Shown here: positions 58,262 to 64,000 of the stretch, piece by piece | Layout: the number at the start of each line of letters is the position of its first letter | Position numbering within the stretch: position 1 is the stretch's first letter | Assembly: GCF_900455735.1 (NCBI RefSeq) | Contig: NZ_UAUI01000006.1 | Coordinates: forward strand, 62,001-126,000 | Reading direction: 5' to 3' | Origin: Rhodococcus wratislaviensis | GTDB taxonomy: Bacteria > Actinomycetota > Actinomycetes > Mycobacteriales > Mycobacteriaceae | Length of the DNA stretch: 64,000 nt | Translations under genes and position numbers: made by a program | The notes under the pieces: model-generated | What the model was told of the DNA's origin: nothing | Databases searched by the model: none | What the model saw: only the letters and a program-made list of their open reading frames with translations

Positions 58262-58750
58262 TCAGACGAGCTCGCGGACCAGGACGGTCAGCTCGACACC
58301 GGGGACTGGTGCCCAATTGCGTTCGGGCACAGGCACGAAACCGTTGCGGTCGTAGATCCGGCGGGCGTCTTCCATGTCGGGCTGGGTGGACATCACGACC
58401 GCGCGGTCCCCGCGGTCGTATGCCGTGTCCAGCACGTGCCGCACGAGCGCCGACCCGACCCCGGCACCGCGGGCGTCGGGTGACACGGCGAGCATCCGGA
58501 ATTCGAGTTCACCCGGCTGCGCGACATCGGCGTACGGGGAAGCCGGTTCCGCGATAGTGACGGAACCCACGATCTGGCCCTCCATCACGGCCACCCGCAC
58601 ATCCGCCTTCTCCGCCCGCTCGGCGGTGTCGCGCAACCGGTTCGTGTACGGATCGTGCGCCTCGACGAATCCGCCACCCACGTAGGCGATCAGCGTGAGG
58701 TCACCGACGGCCTCGTAGTCGTCCGGCGTCGCATTCCGAATCTCGATCAT
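58262..58750 (-). CDS. GNAT family N-acetyltransferase
   Basis: 162 aa. MIEIRNATPDDYEAVGDLT start, then EFRMLAVSPDARGAGVGSALVRHVL, the acetyl-CoA-binding motif A, and a C-terminal NGFVPVPERNW. The substrate is unknown. ATG at 58750 begins the fold and is preceded by CATAGT plus 7 nt, so probably leaderless; the frame is open 12 codons further upstream. Confidence 0.85.
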   Translation of the reverse strand: MIEIRNATPDDYEAVGDLTLIAYVGGGFVEAHDPYTNRLRDTAERAEKADVRVAVMEGQIVGSVTIAEPASPYADVAQPGELEFRMLAVSPDARGAGVGSALVRHVLDTAYDRGDRAVVMSTQPDMEDARRIYDRNGFVPVPERNWAPVPGVELTVLVRELV

Positions 58751-58757
58751 GTCCAGA

Positions 58758-58763
58758 ACTATG
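58758..58763 (-). promoter_or_regulatory. Putative -10 box of the leaderless GNAT gene
   Basis: CATAGT, 7 nt, ATG. Weaker than the TANNNT boxes elsewhere but with the same spacing. Confidence 0.3.
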
Positions 58764-58807
58764 ACAGGACGGCTCACGCCGCCCAAAATGCGGGCGTGAG
58801 GTTCCGA

Positions 58808-60910
<2,103 letters not shown>

Positions 60911-60939
60911 ACCGGTCCGGCCGACACCGAACGCCGGAC

Positions 60940-61962
60940 TCAGAGCGATTCGGGGTCATCGGTGAACGCGCTGCTCACCTCGGAGCACAACTTCAGCGCC
61001 TCCCGGCTCCAGGACTGATCGGCGCCCGCGAGCCCGCAGACGGGAGTCACGGCGACCTGGGTCCGCAGCGTCGTGCGCGGAAATCCGAGCCGGTCGATCA
61101 ACGTCACCGCAGGTCGAGCGACGTCGCGCCACGTGGCAGGCACAGCGGGAGTGTCGGTCGGAACGAGGCCGAATGCGAGCTCCTTGCCCGCATCGAGCAA
61201 CTCGCCGATGCCGTCCAGGTCCGCGGACGTCAGCTGTGCCACGTCCAGACCCACTGCGCGGGCACTGCTGCGCCGCAGGAGGTCGGTGGGCAGATCGCCG
61301 GAGCAGCAATGCACCATGGTCACCGCGCCGGAGCCCGCGAGGGCGGCCTCGAGCACGGCGAGCGCCTCCGGTTCCGGCATCGCCCGCACGGTCTCGAGCC
61401 GCGACCGGCCGGACAGCGTGCCCGCCAGCACGGCGGGCAGTCGTGGCTCGTCGAACTGGACCAGCACCTGCGCGCCGAGACGTCGGTTGACCTCCGCGGC
61501 GTGCCGCGCGAGCCCCTCGCCCAGCGATTCGGCGAAGTCGCGCACCGCGCCGGGGTCGGTCAGCACGCGCCGGCCGGTGCCGAGTTCCACCTCGGCCGCC
61601 AGCGTGAGTGGGCCCACCGACTGCACCTTCACCACGTGGTCGGCACCGACGAGGCCCGCGCTCTCCCACGCCTCCTCCAGCGCGTCGAGATCCTGGTTCA
61701 GGAGGTCGGTCGCCCGCTTGGCGACCGAGCCGCGACGCTGCACCACACGGTAGGCCGTCGTGGACACGTCCAGTTGCAGATCCACGAGCAGAGCGCTGGC
61801 CCGGCCGATCATGTCGGCGCCGAGCCCACGGGCGGGCAACTCGACGAGGTGCGGGAGCCCGCCGAGTTCGCCGAGGACGATCGTGGCGGCTTCACGCGGA
61901 TCGGTGCCCGGCCACGAGCCGACGCCGGTGACGGCCCCGGCCAGTGAGATACCCTGCGTCAC
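60940..61962 (-). CDS. MetE C-terminal-like (cobalamin-independent methionine synthase family) protein
   Basis: 340 aa, equal to only the C-terminal half of Met[18 protein letters not shown] opens the barrel; [18 protein letters not shown] and [14 protein letters not shown] are family blocks; [16 protein letters not shown] has the His-Cys pair and Asp typical of the zinc/substrate site. As a half-size protein it may use a methyl donor other than folylpolyglutamate, or another reaction. GTG start overlaps the mnmA stop; Rv3015c-type neighbour of ligA. Confidence 0.8.
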   Translation of the reverse strand: MTQGISLAGAVTGVGSWPGTDPREAATIVLGELGGLPHLVELPARGLGADMIGRASALLVDLQLDVSTTAYRVVQRRGSVAKRATDLLNQDLDALEEAWESAGLVGADHVVKVQSVGPLTLAAEVELGTGRRVLTDPGAVRDFAESLGEGLARHAAEVNRRLGAQVLVQFDEPRLPAVLAGTLSGRSRLETVRAMPEPEALAVLEAALAGSGAVTMVHCCSGDLPTDLLRRSSARAVGLDVAQLTSADLDGIGELLDAGKELAFGLVPTDTPAVPATWRDVARPAVTLIDRLGFPRTTLRTQVAVTPVCGLAGADQSWSREALKLCSEVSSAFTDDPESL

Positions 61963-63053
61963 TGCGTGTTCGGACGCGCGTCGGTACCCGAGATGGTTCC
62001 GCTGCCCAGCACGATGTCGCCTGCCGGGTCGGTCCGGTACAGGACGACGGCCTGCCCCTTCGCGACACCGGTCAGCGGCTCCCGAAGAGAGATGGCGATG
62101 CCGCCGTCGACCGCTTCGGCGACGGCCTCGGCGAGCCCGCCGTGCGCCCGTACCTGGACGGTGCATTCGACCGGCCCGGTAGGCGCGTTCCCGGACGTCC
62201 ACACGGCGCGGTCCGCCGTGATCGCGTGCACTTCGAGGTTGCGTGCGGAACCGACACGGACGGTGCCGGTGTCGGGTTCGATCGACGTCACGTACCGCGG
62301 TTGCCCGTCGGCTGCGGGACCCTGGACGCCGAGGCCCTTCCGCTGGCCGATCGTGAAACCGTGCACGCCTTCGTGTTCCGCGAGCACCTCACCCGAATCG
62401 GCGTCGACCACACTGCCCGGACGGACACCGATGCGGGCGCCGAGGAACGCGCGGGTGTCGCCGGACGGGATGAAGCAGATGTCGTGGCTGTCGGGCTTGT
62501 TCGCCACGGCGAGGCCGCGTTCGGCGGCCTCCTCCCGGATCCGGTCCTTCGGGGTGTCCCCCACCGGGAACATCGCCCGCGACAACTGCTCGGCGGTGAG
62601 CACACCGAGCACGTACGACTGGTCCTTGTCCGCGTCGACGGCACGGCGCAGCACGCCGTTCTCGAGCTGCGCGTAGTGGCCGGTGGCCACCGCGTCGAAC
62701 CCGAGGGCGATCGCACGGTCCGCGAGCGCCGCGAACTTGATCTTCTCGTTGCACCGCAGGCACGGGTTGGGGGTCTCCCCCGCGGCGTACGACGCCACGA
62801 AGTCATCGATCACGTCCTCCTTGAAACGGTCGGCGAAATCCCAGACATAGAACGGGATTCCGAGCACGTCCGCGGCACGCCGGGCATCACCGGCGTCCTC
62901 CTTGGAGCAGCAGCCCCGGGATCCGGTCCGCAGCGTGCCCGGCTCGGCGGACAGCGCGAGATGCACTCCCACCACGTCGTGCCCGGCAGCGACCGCCCGG
63001 GCCGCCGCCACAGCGGAATCCACGCCGCCACTCATGGCCGCCAGTACTCGCAT
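61959..63053 (-). CDS. mnmA: tRNA-specific 2-thiouridylase MnmA
   Basis: 364 aa. Thiolates U34 of tRNA-Glu, -Gln and -Lys with sulfur relayed from cysteine desulfurase. PP-loop SGGVDS at 8-13; catalytic Cys98 in [12 protein letters not shown] and Cys193 in [21 protein letters not shown] overlaps the iscS stop, so sulfur donor and acceptor are cotranslated. Confidence 0.97.
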   Translation of the reverse strand: MRVLAAMSGGVDSAVAAARAVAAGHDVVGVHLALSAEPGTLRTGSRGCCSKEDAGDARRAADVLGIPFYVWDFADRFKEDVIDDFVASYAAGETPNPCLRCNEKIKFAALADRAIALGFDAVATGHYAQLENGVLRRAVDADKDQSYVLGVLTAEQLSRAMFPVGDTPKDRIREEAAERGLAVANKPDSHDICFIPSGDTRAFLGARIGVRPGSVVDADSGEVLAEHEGVHGFTIGQRKGLGVQGPAADGQPRYVTSIEPDTGTVRVGSARNLEVHAITADRAVWTSGNAPTGPVECTVQVRAHGGLAEAVAEAVDGGIAISLREPLTGVAKGQAVVLYRTDPAGDIVLGSGTISGTDARPNTQ

Positions 63054-64000
63054 CAACGATCCCCTCCACGCGCTCCGACACCGGCGAGCCCGGCGGCCCG
63101 GGCCCGCTCCACAACTTGCGGCAGTGCCGCGACGACTGCATCCACGTCCGCGACGGTCGACGTGTGCCCGAACGAGAAGCGCAGCGATCCCCGCGCGGTC
63201 GCGGAATCCACGCCCATCGCGGTCAGGACGTGACTCGGACGAGCGACCCCGGCGGTACACGCCGAGCCCGTAGAACATTCGATCCCGGCGGCGTCGAGCA
63301 GCATCAGCAGCGAATCGCCCTCGCAGCCGGGGAACGTGAAGTGGGCGTTGCCCGGCAGTCGCGCGCTGCCCACCGGCCCGTTCAGCACGGCGTCGGGAAC
63401 GGTCTCGCCGACGCGCTCGATCAGGCGGTCGCGCAGGACGGTCAGTTCCGTCGCACGGGAGTCGAGGTCGGCCGTCGTGTCGCGCAGCGCCGCCGCCATG
63501 CCGACGACACCCGCCGTGTCCGGGGTACCCGAACGCAGGTCGCGTTCGTGTCCCCCGCCGTGCAGCAGCGGCACACACGGCACCTGCCGTCCCAGCAGTA
63601 GTGCACCGACGCCCTGCGGTCCGCCGACCTTGTGCGCGGCGATGCTCAGCGCGGACAACCCGCTCGCAGCGAAGTCCACGGGGATGTGCGTGACGGCCTG
63701 GACGGCGTCGCTGTGCATCGGCACACCGAACTCGGCCGCGACCGCAGCGAGTTCGGTGATCGGCATGATCGTGCCGACCTCGTTGTTGGCCCACATGATC
63801 GTGACCAGGGCCGTCTCGTCCGCGTGGACGGCGAGTTCGTCGCGCAACGTCTGCGGGGACACCCGGCCCAGTTCGTCGACGGGCAGCCACGTGACCTGAG
63901 CACCCTCGTGCTTCTCGAGCCACTCCACCGCGTCGAGCACCGCGTGGTGCTCGACGGAACTGGCGAGAATCCGCACCCGGCCCGGGTCGGCGTCGCGCCG
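63053..64000 (-). CDS. iscS: Cysteine desulfurase (partial, runs off the window)
   Basis: 315 codons of the C-terminal part; the start lies beyond the window edge. Class V aminotransferase fold: [16 protein letters not shown]-binding Lys in [17 protein letters not shown], and the persulfide Cys in [17 protein letters not shown]. Supplies sulfur to MnmA and probably other acceptors. A GTG inside the frame at 63976 is not the start, since conserved coding sequence continues upstream of it. Confidence 0.93.
   Translation of the reverse strand, partial: RRDADPGRVRILASSVEHHAVLDAVEWLEKHEGAQVTWLPVDELGRVSPQTLRDELAVHADETALVTIMWANNEVGTIMPITELAAVAAEFGVPMHSDAVQAVTHIPVDFAASGLSALSIAAHKVGGPQGVGALLLGRQVPCVPLLHGGGHERDLRSGTPDTAGVVGMAAALRDTTADLDSRATELTVLRDRLIERVGETVPDAVLNGPVGSARLPGNAHFTFPGCEGDSLLMLLDAAGIECSTGSACTAGVARPSHVLTAMGVDSATARGSLRFSFGHTSTVADVDAVVAALPQVVERARAAGLAGVGARGGDR

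Overview
The window is a contiguous piece of a high-GC actinobacterial chromosome. Protein sequences and gene order point to Rhodococcus or a close Nocardiaceae relative. The order fpg-rnc-rpmF / coaD-rsmD-pyc-recG / rpmB / ung-thiL / ddl-gpsA-fbiD-ppk-mutT1-hupB-leuDC / gltX / leuB-serA-ilvCNB / gatB-pfkA-gatAC / ligA-mnmA-iscS follows, as I remember it, the Mycobacterium tuberculosis stretch around Rv2924c-Rv3025c, with extra genes inserted here. I see no phage, transposon, CRISPR array, rRNA or plasmid gene. This is core chromosome, and both ends cut through ordinary genes or gene edges.

Layout. 0-6.7 kb: a secreted beta-propeller protein, OsmC, a PPOX-fold protein, then the minus-strand run DUF177-rpmF-rnc-mutM (ribosome assembly, rRNA processing, DNA repair), the septation coiled-coil protein SepIVA, and coaD-rsmD. 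6.7-18 kb: pyruvate carboxylase, RecG, a DAK/FakA-like kinase subunit, L28, a crotonase, Ung, a gamma-carbonic anhydrase-like protein, ThiL and a stand-alone Lrp ligand domain. 18-27 kb: DUF3515, Ddl, a cystathionine gamma-lyase/synthase family enzyme, GpsA, FbiD (coenzyme F420), Ppk, MutT1 and HupB with a long Lys/Ala repeat tail. 27-44 kb is a branched-chain amino acid and serine block: leuCD with its divergent IclR regulator, an F420-type PPOX protein, a tiny DUF5302 gene, tRNA-Glu and tRNA-Gln, gltX, FAH hydrolase, MFS transporter, leuB, serA, ilvBNC, a PH-domain protein and ilvD. 44-64 kb: APC permease, DoxX, an LppZ-like lipoprotein, gatB, pfkA, a NarL-type two-component system, a secreted phospholipase A2, a membrane alpha/beta-hydrolase, gatA-gatC, an ABM-domain membrane protein, an ACT protein, GNAT, ligA, a MetE-like protein, mnmA and iscS (cut by the window end).

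How the genes work together. The ilv/leu genes make valine, leucine and isoleucine. ilvBNC is preceded by a previously unmarked leader peptide (Leu-Leu-Val-Ile...Val-Val) and an intrinsic attenuator. gltX, tRNA-Glu(CTC), tRNA-Gln(CTG), gatB and gatCA together supply the indirect route to Gln-tRNA. mnmA and iscS cooperate in tRNA 2-thiouridine formation. mutM, ung, mutT1, ligA and recG form a DNA-maintenance set.

Most notable observations: (i) the ilvBNC attenuator, whose leader peptide appears leaderless; (ii) a recurrent TANNNT box 6-7 nt before the start codon of many genes, implying widespread leaderless mRNAs and useful for fixing start codons; (iii) a thiL frame that seems to begin at an AUC codon behind a perfect GGAGG; (iv) a four-gene sensor/phospholipase/hydrolase cassette inserted between pfkA and gatA, with a large inverted repeat at the sensor-kinase promoter.
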